Origin: SIG455 sp045589495
GTDB taxonomy: Bacteria > Bacillota > Clostridia > UMGS1810
Assembly: GCA_045589495.1 (NCBI GenBank)
Contig: JAZNPF010000019.1
Location: forward strand, 1-64,000
Direction of reading: 5' to 3'
Length of the DNA stretch: 64,000 bases
The translations under genes were made by a program, and so were the position numbers. The notes under the pieces are model-generated. The model worked only from the letters and a program-made list of their open reading frames with translations. It did no database searches and was not told the DNA's origin. Every line of letters begins with the position of its first letter. Position 1 is the stretch's first letter. This document shows positions 16,378 through 25,639 of the stretch, piece by piece.

Positions 16378-16824
16378 ATGAGTTTGAAAGAACAACTTGC
16401 ACAGGATTTAAAAGCGTCTATGAAAGATAAAGACTTTATCCGTAAAAATGCTGTTCAGAGTATCCGCGCTGCTGTGCTGCAGGTGGAAAAAGATTCTAAG
16501 GTTACTTTAGATGATGACGGCATTATCGGTGTTATTGCAAAAGAGGCTAAAAAACGTAAAGATGTTTTGCCTGATTATGAAAAAAGCGGTCGCGAAGATT
16601 TGATTGCAGAACTTAAAAAAGAGATAGAAGTATTAACTGGGTATCTTCCTTCCCAATTAACTCAAGAGGAATTAGACGGGATTGTTAAAGATGCAATCGA
16701 CAGAATCGGCGCAACTACTATGAAAGATATGGGCAAGATTATGGCTGACGTTATGCCGAAAGTTACCGGCAGAGCCGACGGCGGTGCTGTTAACGCAACC
16801 GCAAAAAAATTGTTGGGTCTTTAA
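16378..16824 (+). CDS. yqeY: YqeY/GatB-YqeY domain protein
   Basis: 148 aa, normal length. The whole protein is the helical YqeY domain: AQDLKASMKDKD, IGVIAKEAKKRKD, and TGRADGGAVNATAKKLL at the C-terminus, which matches the tail domain of GatB. The family is linked to tRNA-dependent amidation by homology only. It follows rpsU by 27 bp with AAGGTG. Confidence 0.92.
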   Translation: MSLKEQLAQDLKASMKDKDFIRKNAVQSIRAAVLQVEKDSKVTLDDDGIIGVIAKEAKKRKDVLPDYEKSGREDLIAELKKEIEVLTGYLPSQLTQEELDGIVKDAIDRIGATTMKDMGKIMADVMPKVTGRADGGAVNATAKKLLGL

Positions 16825-16851
16825 TCACATAGAGCATTAGGAAGAATTTAT

Positions 16852-16878
16852 GGCTGTCACAAAAGTGGCAGCTTTTTT
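16852..16878 (+). terminator. intrinsic terminator of rpsU-yqeY
   Basis: GCTGTCAC-AAAA-GTGGCAGC followed by TTTTTT. Confidence 0.85.
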
Positions 16879-16944
16879 CTGCCTTTTTGGAAATATTTGG
16901 ATAATATTCTACAAAAACTGTCGTTATTTTTGTAAAAATTTGCC

Positions 16945-16974
16945 ATTGTAATATTTTACAATATTTGGTAGAAT
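16945..16974 (+). promoter_or_regulatory. promoter of the AbrB-like gene with overlapping palindrome
   Basis: TTGTAA (16946-16951), 17 bp, TAGAAT (16969-16974). ATTGTAATATTTTACAAT (16945-16962) is a perfect palindrome overlapping the -35, a plausible autoregulatory site. Confidence 0.6.
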
Positions 16975-17008
16975 ATAATCGTAAAATACAATAATTGGAG
17001 GTTATGTG

Positions 17009-17410
17009 ATGAAAGCAACCGGAATAGTCCGTAGAATTGATGATTTAGGCAGATTGGTGTTTCCTATTGAAATAAGGAGAATTCTCGATATTGTTCATGG
17101 TGATAAAGTAGAGATTTATGTAACTGACAACAAAATAGTTTGCAAAAAATATATAGAAGATGCTGTGCATCCTGCAACAAGTGTGGTTAGACCAGTCGAT
17201 TCTCTTGGAAGAACAGTTATTCCGATGGAAGTCCGTAAAATGTTGTCATTACCGGTTAAAGCTGCTATGCAGATATTTGTTGACGGTGATGGCATTATAC
17301 TTAAAGAATACGAAGAAAAATGTGTGTTCTGTGGAAGTTCAGACAATCTTTTTGATTTCAAAAACAAAAAAATCTGCTCACTTTGCAAAGACCAGATTTC
17401 AATTCTGTAA
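17009..17410 (+). CDS. tandem SpoVT/AbrB-domain regulator with zinc-knuckle-like tail
   Basis: 133 aa. Two AbrB-type DNA-binding domains are visible in one chain: GIVRRIDDLGRLVFPIEIRR (about 4-23) and VVRPVDSLGRTVIPMEVRK (about 58-76). They are followed by CVFCGSSDN...KICSLCK, four cysteines that could bind zinc. Canonical AbrB has one such domain and dimerises, so this looks like an internal duplication. The ATG at 17009 is preferred over GTG at 17006 because GGAGG is 7 nt away. It is monocistronic. Transition-state-like control is inferred. Confidence 0.85.
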   Translation: MKATGIVRRIDDLGRLVFPIEIRRILDIVHGDKVEIYVTDNKIVCKKYIEDAVHPATSVVRPVDSLGRTVIPMEVRKMLSLPVKAAMQIFVDGDGIILKEYEEKCVFCGSSDNLFDFKNKKICSLCKDQISIL

Positions 17411-17421
17411 TAAATTTCATT

Positions 17422-17457
17422 AAAGGTCACGGTAAATTATACTGTGACCTTTAATTT
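17422..17457 (+). terminator. intrinsic terminator of the AbrB-like gene
   Basis: TAAAGGTCAC...GTGACCTTTAATTTT. Confidence 0.75.
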
Positions 17458-17497
17458 TAGGTGTATTGATATTTGAAAAGGATTGCACGATATTGTA

Positions 17498-17526
17498 TTG
17501 ACAACAAACGTCACGAAGTCTATACT
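17498..17526 (+). promoter_or_regulatory. sigma-A promoter of the deacetylase-like gene
   Basis: TTGACA (17498-17503), 17 bp, TATACT (17521-17526). Confidence 0.8.
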
Positions 17527-17559
17527 TAAAATAACATAAATTTATAAGGAGTTCAGGCT

Positions 17560-18696
17560 ATGAGAGATTACTACAGATATGGAAGCAAAATCCGTTTTGC
17601 GTTTCCTCTCGACGGAGATTGTCTTAATAAGTTTGACGGAACTGAAAAAGACGGTGTGCTTTTTGTTAAAGTCAAGGTGCAGGCTGATAAAAACAGCAAA
17701 ATAGAAATTAACCAGATTCCCGCATTCTACAACGGCGAGTGCTTTGAAGCAGAAATCCCTATTTCAGGCTATCGTACAAACCTCGTTGCCAAAGATGAAA
17801 ACGGAAATGAAGAAAAAATTGTTGTGTACAAACTTATAAATTCCACAGAAATTTATCGTCTGTCATCTGATGACAACATTTTGTTTTTGCAGGATATAAA
17901 CGATAATAAAGATACATATAAATCTATTTTTGAAAATCCGTATCTTGCAATGTATAAAGAAGCGCATGACAAGTATGGCGCAAATGTACAGCTTAACATA
18001 CACTGGGAGTTTGACGAAACGACAGAAGATTTTACTGATAATACAAGACAGTATTTTAATCTTTCTATGATGACAGATAAGTTCAAAGACGAATTTATTG
18101 CAAATTCAGACTGGTTGCGTCTTTCATTCCATGCAAAAGAACCCCAGACCTGTATGCCGTATCTTAACACAGATATGAAAACAATATCTGAAGATGCCCA
18201 AAATATTTACCGCGAGGTTATCCGCTTTGCAGGTGAAGAAACACTCTCCACCCACAACACCACTATTCACTGGGGCGAATGCACATTGGACGGAATGCGT
18301 GCCATGAGTAATTTGGGTCTTCGCGGTGCTTTCGGATATTTCGATATAAGAGAGGACGGCAGGCCGCTTGTAAGTTATTTTTATCCGAAGGATTTTGTTG
18401 AATATCTGCATAATCGAGATTTCTGGATGGATACAGAAGAAGATATTCTTTACGGAAAAATTGACCTTGTGTTAAATTCTTATCCTCTGGAAGAAATTGT
18501 TCCAAAACTTGAAGAAGTAAAATCAAATTCCCACACATACGGATGCGTGGAGATTATGATTCATGAACAGTATTTCCATAAAGATTATATGGCGTATATT
18601 CCTGAATTCAAAGAAATCGTTTTAACTGCATGCAAATGGTGTGCAGATAACGGATATAAAGGATATTTCCTGCAGGATGTTATGGAGAAAAACTAA
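17560..18696 (+). CDS. conserved protein with a polysaccharide-deacetylase-like pattern
   Basis: 378 aa, no signal peptide or membrane segment. Residues 1-100 look beta-rich, and the rest alternates helix and strand. Histidine/aspartate motifs at strand ends (FLQDIND, RLSFHAKE, STHNTTIHWGEC, EIMIHEQYF) resemble the metal-site placement of NodB-type deacetylases, but the exact family motifs are not matched, so the enzyme class is inference. AAGGAG precedes the ATG. It sits alone between terminators, convergent with the PBP gene. Confidence 0.5.
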   Translation: MRDYYRYGSKIRFAFPLDGDCLNKFDGTEKDGVLFVKVKVQADKNSKIEINQIPAFYNGECFEAEIPISGYRTNLVAKDENGNEEKIVVYKLINSTEIYRLSSDDNILFLQDINDNKDTYKSIFENPYLAMYKEAHDKYGANVQLNIHWEFDETTEDFTDNTRQYFNLSMMTDKFKDEFIANSDWLRLSFHAKEPQTCMPYLNTDMKTISEDAQNIYREVIRFAGEETLSTHNTTIHWGECTLDGMRAMSNLGLRGAFGYFDIREDGRPLVSYFYPKDFVEYLHNRDFWMDTEEDILYGKIDLVLNSYPLEEIVPKLEEVKSNSHTYGCVEIMIHEQYFHKDYMAYIPEFKEIVLTACKWCADNGYKGYFLQDVMEKN

Positions 18697-18703
18697 TGTA
18701 TAC

Positions 18704-18738
18704 AAACCCCCTCTCTTTCCCAATAAGAGAGGGGGTTT
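18704..18738. terminator. bidirectional intrinsic terminator
   Basis: AAACCCCCTCTCTT/AAGAGAGGGGGTTT between two convergent genes. Confidence 0.85.
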
Positions 18739-18754
18739 CATATATTCCATATAA

Positions 18755-20170
18755 TTATTTTCTTAAATACGTGCGCATAACTTCTCTGGCAATCGGGGCG
18801 GCAATACTTCCGCCAGTTGAACCTGCGTATTCAAGAATAACGGCAACGGCAATGCTGTCATCTTCATCTGATGCGAAAGATACAAACAATGCATGCGTCT
18901 TTTCGGGGTTTTCGTCTGTTTTCTCGTTTTCGGCAGTACCTGTTTTACCGCCTACCTCAATACCCCATATTTTAGCATTTGTACCTGTTCCGTGGTCAAC
19001 TGTGTCTATCATCAACTGCTTTATAAAATCTGCCGTATCTTTTGAAAACGGGCTTGAAACGGATGATTGGCTGTGGTTTTTAACTGTTGTTCCGTTAGGA
19101 GTTTTTACAGATTCCACAACGTATGGCTCCATCATTTTTCCGCCATTGACAATTGCTCCCGTTATCATGGCAAGGTGCAGAGGTGACATAAGAGTTTTTC
19201 CCTGACCGATTGCAGTTGCGGCGCGTTCGGCGTTGCTCATTTTAGATGTCTGGAACTTGCTTTTGGCATAAGGAAAGTCCATACCGAACTTGCGGTTGAA
19301 CATAAGTTTGTCAGCCATCTTTTCAAAGGCATCGTTGCTCATTGATGCACCCATTGTGGCAAAATATACGTTGCTTGACCGTGTGAAAGCCTTGTTTATA
19401 TCCGTTTCGCCGTATGCGGCATTTTTGGTATTTGCAAGAGTGTATCCGCCGATAGTTGTTTTGCCTTCCTGGTCATCTATTATCTCTTCGGTTAAACCCT
19501 GTTCGTGCATCATTGCAGTTGTGACGGTTTTAAAAGTTGAACCGGGTGGATAAAGCCCCATAGTAGCACGATTTAAAAAAGGAGAATACTCGTTTGAGTT
19601 CAAATCACTCCAACTGCGGTGAAGATACGTTTCGTTAGGGTTAAAGTCTGGCTTGCTGACCATGGCGATGACTTCGCCTGTTTGGGGATTAAGCGCAACG
19701 AGAGCACCACGGTAGCGGTCCATAAGATTGCTTGCGCGTTGTTGAGTTTTATGGTCTATTGTAAGATGCAGGTCGTTACCCTCACTCATTTCGCCTTTTA
19801 TAAGGTTTTTGATATTGAATACGGCATTCAGATTATCCTGTCCTAAAAGATATGAGTTGTATGCCTTTTCAATAAACGATTTTCCGTAAGTTTTAGATGA
19901 GTACCCTATAACGTGCGAATACAGTTTTATATGCGGATAGTAACGTTTCTGTACATCACCGTCTATTTTTGAGTATGCAAGCACTTCGCCCGTACGGTCA
20001 TAAATCGTGCCGCGCATAACCGATTCTTCACGTGCGAGTGTGCGTGCGTTCAGGTTGCTCGATGAATACTCGTCACGGTAAAGAAAATCCACTGCGGTAA
20101 GGTACAAAATCAGCCCCAAAAACAAAGCGCTGATAAATAGCAGTACCCAGGTGATTTTTTTATCGTTCAT
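18755..20170 (-). CDS. class B penicillin-binding protein (transpeptidase)
   Basis: 471 aa. One N-terminal membrane helix (about 8-28) is followed by a PBP dimer-like segment with MRGTIYDRTGEVLA and a transpeptidase domain. Active-site motifs: STFK (S211-K214), SSN (265-267), KTGT (409-412). It crosslinks peptidoglycan outside the membrane. The length is short for class B PBPs and matches the PbpA-like group. The ATG at 20170 has GGAG 10 nt upstream and overlaps the end of the preceding fusion gene by 11 bp. Confidence 0.9.
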   Translation of the reverse strand: MNDKKITWVLLFISALFLGLILYLTAVDFLYRDEYSSSNLNARTLAREESVMRGTIYDRTGEVLAYSKIDGDVQKRYYPHIKLYSHVIGYSSKTYGKSFIEKAYNSYLLGQDNLNAVFNIKNLIKGEMSEGNDLHLTIDHKTQQRASNLMDRYRGALVALNPQTGEVIAMVSKPDFNPNETYLHRSWSDLNSNEYSPFLNRATMGLYPPGSTFKTVTTAMMHEQGLTEEIIDDQEGKTTIGGYTLANTKNAAYGETDINKAFTRSSNVYFATMGASMSNDAFEKMADKLMFNRKFGMDFPYAKSKFQTSKMSNAERAATAIGQGKTLMSPLHLAMITGAIVNGGKMMEPYVVESVKTPNGTTVKNHSQSSVSSPFSKDTADFIKQLMIDTVDHGTGTNAKIWGIEVGGKTGTAENEKTDENPEKTHALFVSFASDEDDSIAVAVILEYAGSTGGSIAAPIAREVMRTYLRK

Positions 20171-22373
20171 TTTCAATCAACTCCACTGCAATCTGTGCAT
20201 TTTCACGTGCCGCATCTTTAAATGACGGCAATTTTTCGCCAAGACTTTTTGTAATATTATCAAGATTTGAAAAGAAATCGGAAGTGATATTTTTATATGT
20301 TCCGTCTGCAAGTGCGTCTGTGGTAAGGCATCTTTCAAGCCCTGCAAACTTGCTGAACGATGAAACTTTCGGGTCGTAGTCAACACCGAGTACGGGAACA
20401 CCAGCAAGTGTGCCGAAAATCAGCATGTGCAGCCTTACGGTGACAGCCGCTTCGGAAAGTTTTAACACGGCAAGGATATCGTCTGCCTGAAGGCTTTCGT
20501 CAACAAGTATGCATCTGCAGTTTGCAAGGTCGTAAATCTCACGGCTTATTGGCATATCTTTAGAGTATTGCATAGGTACTATAACGGGCGTTAAGCCAAA
20601 TTTTTCTGAAACGGTTTCGCAAATATCAGCAAAAGATTTTGCACAGTCGCCCATATTCTTCCACTTGCGTACGGAAAGACAGAAAAACTTTTCGCCGTCT
20701 TTAAGTCCGTACTTGCCAAGGACAGATTTTGCATTGTCTGTATTTGAAACGGAAAGACTTAATGCAGGGTCTGCCGTTATTTTTATTTTTGGAGCAGTTA
20801 CACCTAGAGTTTCAAGCAACTGCAAAGATTCGTAATCACGCAGAGTTATAACGTCAACAGTATTTAAAACTTTAGCGGCAAGTTTTTTGTTTAACGTTTT
20901 TCCAATGGGGCCGATTCCGTTGCCGTAGAGCATAACGGGAATGCCCTTTTTCTTTGCAAGACGTATTATATAAAGATAGTACAAAAGTGATTTTGTACTG
21001 GTGATGTCCTGAATAAGACTTCCGCCGCCCGCTATGAATAGTTTTGTTTTATTAAACAGTTTGCGTACGGCAAATATGTCAAATCTGTTTATTGCACGCA
21101 CACCATAGTCCTGTGCGGTTTTTAATGGCTTATATGAAAGCACTGTCGGAGAAAAGTATGGACGGATTGCGTAAATGTCTTTCAATATTGCGTGCAAAAG
21201 AGCGTCGTCACCGCAGTTGCCATATCCGTAATAACCAAGTATTGCGGCATCGTGCCCAAGTTCACGCATAGCATCAAAATACATTTCCTCATTGTCTGAA
21301 ACCATTGCATCTATGGAATAATGTTTCAAAACAACTTCCCCAGCATATTTTCGCAGAGAATCTGCCTCGCTATTGTCCATCTTCAAAAGAGTGATTATGT
21401 CGTCTGCCATTTTGCGGCTGTCGACGCTTTCACATCCGCGGCACGTAAAGTTGCACGCAATTGCCGTTTCAAGTTTGTCCTCTGTCATAATACCGATATA
21501 CCCCGGATCGCCTGCCACAATGCAAAGGCGCTCCATAGCCATAGGCTCTAAAATGGCACGGCTTACACCCACGCAAACGGAAGATGTTGCAATAACTTCG
21601 TTCACATCTGTGCGTGGTCCTGTTAAAATTATCGCCCGTCTGCCAAGTTTGTCGTTAACTGCGTCAGCCTTTTCTTTAAGTGCATCAAAATGCTCGCCGC
21701 CGCCGACTATAAGAAGTTCAGCATCAGGAACAGATTCAGAAATATATTCAAATTCGTCTATAAGCATATATGCAGATGAGCATATACCGTCCGAAAGTCT
21801 GCTGACATAACATATTCTGTCGGGATTTTCAGAAAGTGCGAACTCATCAAAAACTTTTCTGGGGTTTATATTCTTGTTGAATTTTTCACTGCTTATGCCG
21901 TTTATACTTGTATAGATGTTTTCTTCTTTAACATCATAATTTTGCAAAAGGTAATTTTTCAAATCCTCACTTACGGCAAGCGTTTTACCACCCCAGCCTG
22001 AAAGATGGCGCAGTATAAATGATGTATCAAACGCACCGTGAACTGTTGTTACGAACACAAAATTGCAACATTTTTGAAGTGTACTCACAATAAATGCAGG
22101 AATTCTGGCGTGTGCGTGAACGATGTCGGGTTTTTCGGTGCGGATAATCTTTTTAAGGAGCGAACGTGATACAATCATATCGCTTATTTTTCTGCGTGCA
22201 AGCGGCACGGTGTAGTGCTTTATGCCGATTTGTTCAAGTTGCTCTGCATACACACCCCCGCCTGATGCCACGATTATATCGTGCCCTCTGCGTTTTAATT
22301 CGGTTGCAAGTTCTGCCACGTGTGTTTCGGCACCGCCGATATCCAGACTTGCCAGAGTTATAAGGATTTTCAT
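20160..22373 (-). CDS. fusion: GT4-type glycosyltransferase + CsaB-like polysaccharide pyruvyltransferase
   Basis: 737 aa, about twice either family alone. Residues 1-370 form a GT-B glycosyltransferase (LDIGGAETHVAELATEL, DIVHAHARIP, SVCVGVSRAILEPMAMERL). Residues 375-737 are CsaB-like, opening ILGYYGYGNCGDDALLHAIL with LFIAGGGSLIQDITSTKSLLY and RLHMLIFG. CsaB adds pyruvate to secondary cell-wall polysaccharide, the ligand for SLH domains. The reading frame is continuous, so a real fusion is likely. ATG at 22373, AAAGG upstream. Confidence 0.85.
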   Translation of the reverse strand: MKILITLASLDIGGAETHVAELATELKRRGHDIIVASGGGVYAEQLEQIGIKHYTVPLARRKISDMIVSRSLLKKIIRTEKPDIVHAHARIPAFIVSTLQKCCNFVFVTTVHGAFDTSFILRHLSGWGGKTLAVSEDLKNYLLQNYDVKEENIYTSINGISSEKFNKNINPRKVFDEFALSENPDRICYVSRLSDGICSSAYMLIDEFEYISESVPDAELLIVGGGEHFDALKEKADAVNDKLGRRAIILTGPRTDVNEVIATSSVCVGVSRAILEPMAMERLCIVAGDPGYIGIMTEDKLETAIACNFTCRGCESVDSRKMADDIITLLKMDNSEADSLRKYAGEVVLKHYSIDAMVSDNEEMYFDAMRELGHDAAILGYYGYGNCGDDALLHAILKDIYAIRPYFSPTVLSYKPLKTAQDYGVRAINRFDIFAVRKLFNKTKLFIAGGGSLIQDITSTKSLLYYLYIIRLAKKKGIPVMLYGNGIGPIGKTLNKKLAAKVLNTVDVITLRDYESLQLLETLGVTAPKIKITADPALSLSVSNTDNAKSVLGKYGLKDGEKFFCLSVRKWKNMGDCAKSFADICETVSEKFGLTPVIVPMQYSKDMPISREIYDLANCRCILVDESLQADDILAVLKLSEAAVTVRLHMLIFGTLAGVPVLGVDYDPKVSSFSKFAGLERCLTTDALADGTYKNITSDFFSNLDNITKSLGEKLPSFKDAARENAQIAVELIENER

Positions 22374-22387
22374 TTGTATCAATCCTT

Positions 22388-23341
22388 TCAGACTTTCTTA
22401 TACCATGAGATATTGTTTTTATCTACCTCAAACGATTTGCCGTTTAAGTACGAAAGCATATTTTCGTCAGTGAATGCGAATTCAGTTTTATAAGAGTACA
22501 AAGCCTGATATTTTAGTCCGACTTTTTTATTGAATTCGTTTGTTCCGTATTTGCCGTCGCCTGCAAGCGGATGCCCTATATGTGCCATCTGTGCACGTAT
22601 CTGGTGCGTTCTGCCAGTTATAAGGTCAATCTCTAAAAAACAGGCATCAGCGGTTGCACCTACGGTCTTGTATTTTGTTATGCATTTTTTATATCCGTCT
22701 TTTGCAGTGTCGCTGATGTAGACTCTGTTCTGCGCTTCGTTTTTCTGCAGATATGCCGTAAGCGTACCCGATTCAGGTTTTATATGCCCCTGAACCATAC
22801 ACAGATAATGCTTTTTAATTTCACGTGATTTGATTTTTTCGTTTATAGTCCGAAGCGCTGCTGCATTTTTAGCCGCAATCACTATGCCGCCCGTGTTTCT
22901 GTCTATACGGTTGCAAAGTGCGGGTGCAAAAGACTGCTCGTCATCGGGATTATACTCACCTTTTTGGTAAAGATACGCTTTTATGTGGGATATAAGTGTA
23001 TTAAATTTTTCTCCATCGTCCTCGTGGACAATCATACCCACTTTTTTGTCTATGAGCATAATGTTTTCGTCTTCGTATACAATGTTTAAATCGGGCCTGA
23101 TTTTTGTAAAAGACGTATCGGTGTCGGAACCTTCGCCGAAAAACTCGTCATTTATATACATATCAAGTACGTCACCTTCACACAGTTTGACGTTGCCCTC
23201 TGCTTTTTTGCCGTTTAACTTGATACGTTTTTTACGAAGATATTTATATATCATACTCTGCGGGCACGACTTTAAAAACTTGGTAAGAAACTTATCAAGC
23301 CTTTGTCCTGCGTCATTTGTGCCTACTGTTACCGTTCTCAT
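22388..23341 (-). CDS. RluA/RluD-family pseudouridine synthase
   Basis: 317 aa. An S4 domain covers about 14-80 (LDKFLTKFLKSCPQSMIYKYLRKKRIKLNGK). The RluA catalytic motif is CNRIDRNTGGIVIAAKN at about 147-163, with its Asp in HRLD-like position (NRID; the usual H is N), and later TGRTHQIRAQMAHIGHPLAGD. It modifies rRNA uridines. Its start overlaps the TPR gene stop by 4 bp (ATGA). Confidence 0.9.
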   Translation of the reverse strand: MRTVTVGTNDAGQRLDKFLTKFLKSCPQSMIYKYLRKKRIKLNGKKAEGNVKLCEGDVLDMYINDEFFGEGSDTDTSFTKIRPDLNIVYEDENIMLIDKKVGMIVHEDDGEKFNTLISHIKAYLYQKGEYNPDDEQSFAPALCNRIDRNTGGIVIAAKNAAALRTINEKIKSREIKKHYLCMVQGHIKPESGTLTAYLQKNEAQNRVYISDTAKDGYKKCITKYKTVGATADACFLEIDLITGRTHQIRAQMAHIGHPLAGDGKYGTNEFNKKVGLKYQALYSYKTEFAFTDENMLSYLNGKSFEVDKNNISWYKKV

Positions 23342-24192
23342 TTGTCTTCACCGTTTTTCTCGGTTTCCATCTTCTGCTCAAGATTGTCTATCGCCGCCTG
23401 CACCTGTTCATGCGTAACGGTGGAAAGGAATTTTACTGTTATGGTAAGCGCTTTTTTATAGTTTTCCATAGCGGCTTCGTACTCGCCCAGTGTTTCAAGT
23501 ACCATTCCGTAGTTATAGTAAGGCTCTAAAAATGTGGGTTCTTCCTCTATGAGTTCGGAATAGATTTCGTCTGCCGCATTGATATTGCCGCACAGATAGT
23601 AGTTGAGAGCAAGATTGTCACGGATACTTTTGTCTGTGTCGTTGTACTCAAACGCCTCTTTATTGAATTCGAGCGCTTTTGCGTACTGGCCGTTTAAAAG
23701 ATAGTACGTACCGAGTGTTCCGTACATAACGGTTGAACGAAAGCCCGTGTTGTATACTTCTTCCAACTCCTCAATAGCCTCGGTTATCTGTCCGCGTTTC
23801 CATTTTATGATAGACAAATTAAGATGCGACGGATTTGAAAATTCGTCACCGAGTTTATCTTTGAACATAAACATTGTTTTGTTTATTAAACGTTCACTTT
23901 TATCCAAAACGCCGTCACGGATAAGCATATACGCATAAATAAGTTGTGCGCGCGGACGCATTTTGCCCGTTTTGAGTGCACGCTCAAACCACAAAAACGC
24001 CTTGCCGTGGTCGCCTTTATTGTAGGTGATTTGCGCATAAGTGCTCATAAGGTCTGCACGTAAAACAAACGCAAGAAACGCAAACCCTGCAAGCATAACA
24101 ACCATGCCAATGAGCCAACCCAGACGGAATGCAAACGACACAACTAAAAATGACACAACTAAATATATAAGCGGTTTTATAAGTTTTTTCAT
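23338..24192 (-). CDS. membrane-anchored TPR-repeat protein
   Basis: 284 aa. Two hydrophobic N-terminal segments (about 4-24 and 26-45) are followed by tetratricopeptide repeats such as AQITYNKGDHGKAFLWFERAL, GTYYLLNGQYAKALEFNKEA and YNYGMVLETLGEYEAAMENYKKAL. It likely scaffolds protein partners at the membrane; partners are unknown. It is within the yifB-asnS-...-PBP run, overlapping the RluA-type gene by 4 bp. Confidence 0.8.
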   Translation of the reverse strand: MKKLIKPLIYLVVSFLVVSFAFRLGWLIGMVVMLAGFAFLAFVLRADLMSTYAQITYNKGDHGKAFLWFERALKTGKMRPRAQLIYAYMLIRDGVLDKSERLINKTMFMFKDKLGDEFSNPSHLNLSIIKWKRGQITEAIEELEEVYNTGFRSTVMYGTLGTYYLLNGQYAKALEFNKEAFEYNDTDKSIRDNLALNYYLCGNINAADEIYSELIEEEPTFLEPYYNYGMVLETLGEYEAAMENYKKALTITVKFLSTVTHEQVQAAIDNLEQKMETEKNGEDK

Positions 24193-24213
24193 TCTGTTAC
24201 CTCGTTGCAGATT

Positions 24214-25608
24214 TTAAAACTCTGCATTGTTTACTGTTCTTGAGAACGACTGTACGTCACGGATGTTTGACATACCTGTCATATACATAATAAGTCTTTC
24301 AAATCCAAGACCGAAACCTGCATGACGTGTGCTGCCGAATTTACGCAAATCAAGATACCAGTCGTAATCTTTGGGGTTTAATCCAAGTTCGTTTATACGT
24401 TTTAAAAGTTTGTCATAGTCTGCTTCTCTTTCGCTTCCGCCAATGATTTCACCAACACCGGGAACGAGCAAGTCCATAGCGGCAACTGTTTTGCCGTCAT
24501 CATTGAGTTTCATATAGAATGCCTTTATGTCTTTAGGATAATCTGTAACGAACACAGGTTTTTTAAGCAGTTTTTCTGTTAAATATCTTTCGTGTTCTGT
24601 CTGCAGATCAATGCCCCATTCTACTGGGTAATCAAATTTTTCACCGCTGTTTTTAAGCAGTTCAACCGCTTCTGTGTAAGTAACGTGCGCAAAATCGCTG
24701 TTTACAATATTGTTAAGTCTTTCAAGCAGACCTTTGTCTACAAATGTTCCGAAGAAGTTCATCTCTTCCGGAATATTTTCAAGGCAGTAGTTGATTACGT
24801 ATTTAATCATATCTTCAGCCAGTTCCATATCATCTGCGATATCTGCAAACGCAATTTCGGGCTCAATCATCCAGAACTCTGCCGCATGACGTGCGGTGTT
24901 GGAGTTCTCTGCACGGAAAGTAGGGCCGAATGTGTATATTTTTCTGAATGCCAGAGCGTGTGTTTCAGCCTCTAACTGACCGCTTACGGTTAAGTTTGTG
25001 CTTTTGCCGAAGAAGTCCTGTGAAAAGTCCACTTTCCCGTCAACCATAGGAAGATTGTCCATATCAAGAGTTGTAACTCTGAACATTTCGCCCGCACCCT
25101 CTGCGTCACTTGCGGTTATGATGGGAGTGTGAACGTACACGAACCCTCTTTCCTGGAAGAATTTGTGGATTGCATAAGCCGCAACGGAACGCACACGGAA
25201 TACTGCGTTAAAGGTGTTCGCTCTCGGACGCAGATGCGCAATAGAGCGCAGATACTCAAAAGAGTGGCGTTTGTTCTGCAGTGGATAATCGGGTGTGGAT
25301 TTACCCTCTATGATAACCTCGGTTGCTTTAAGTTCAAAAGGTTGTTTTGCATCGGGTGTTGGCACTAACGTACCGCGTACAAATACGCTTGAGCCGATAT
25401 TGAGTTTTGCAACCTCGTCATAGTTTGAGATGTTCTCTTTTTCAAACACAACCTGAAGATTTTTGAAAAATGTACCGTCGTTGAGTTCGATAAAACCGAA
25501 CACATTAGATGCGCGCAGACTTTTAATCCAGCCCGCAACAAAGATTTCCTTGTTGTCATACTCTCCGTTTGCGCGGAAAAGTTTTTTGATTTCAATTGAA
25601 TGTTCCAT
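24214..25608 (-). CDS. asnS: asparaginyl-tRNA synthetase
   Basis: 464 aa, typical length. OB-fold anticodon-binding domain (about 15-105, IFVAGWIKSLRASN), class II core with motif 2 FRAENSNTARHAAEFWMIEPE and motif 3 GFGLGFERLIMYMTG. The asparagine type is favoured over Asp/Lys-RS by HLRPRANTFNAVFRVRS and by the absence of Lys-specific motifs. It charges tRNA-Asn. TTAAAA-rich upstream; ATG with AAGGAG. Confidence 0.93.
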   Translation of the reverse strand: MEHSIEIKKLFRANGEYDNKEIFVAGWIKSLRASNVFGFIELNDGTFFKNLQVVFEKENISNYDEVAKLNIGSSVFVRGTLVPTPDAKQPFELKATEVIIEGKSTPDYPLQNKRHSFEYLRSIAHLRPRANTFNAVFRVRSVAAYAIHKFFQERGFVYVHTPIITASDAEGAGEMFRVTTLDMDNLPMVDGKVDFSQDFFGKSTNLTVSGQLEAETHALAFRKIYTFGPTFRAENSNTARHAAEFWMIEPEIAFADIADDMELAEDMIKYVINYCLENIPEEMNFFGTFVDKGLLERLNNIVNSDFAHVTYTEAVELLKNSGEKFDYPVEWGIDLQTEHERYLTEKLLKKPVFVTDYPKDIKAFYMKLNDDGKTVAAMDLLVPGVGEIIGGSEREADYDKLLKRINELGLNPKDYDWYLDLRKFGSTRHAGFGLGFERLIMYMTGMSNIRDVQSFSRTVNNAEF

Positions 25609-25639
25609 AACTGTATCTCCTTAAAAAATTATTTACTTA

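Noticed and set aside
18696..19205. 169-codon plus-strand ORF at the 3' end of the PBP gene
   Set aside because: Antisense to the KTG-containing transpeptidase domain and running through the terminator.
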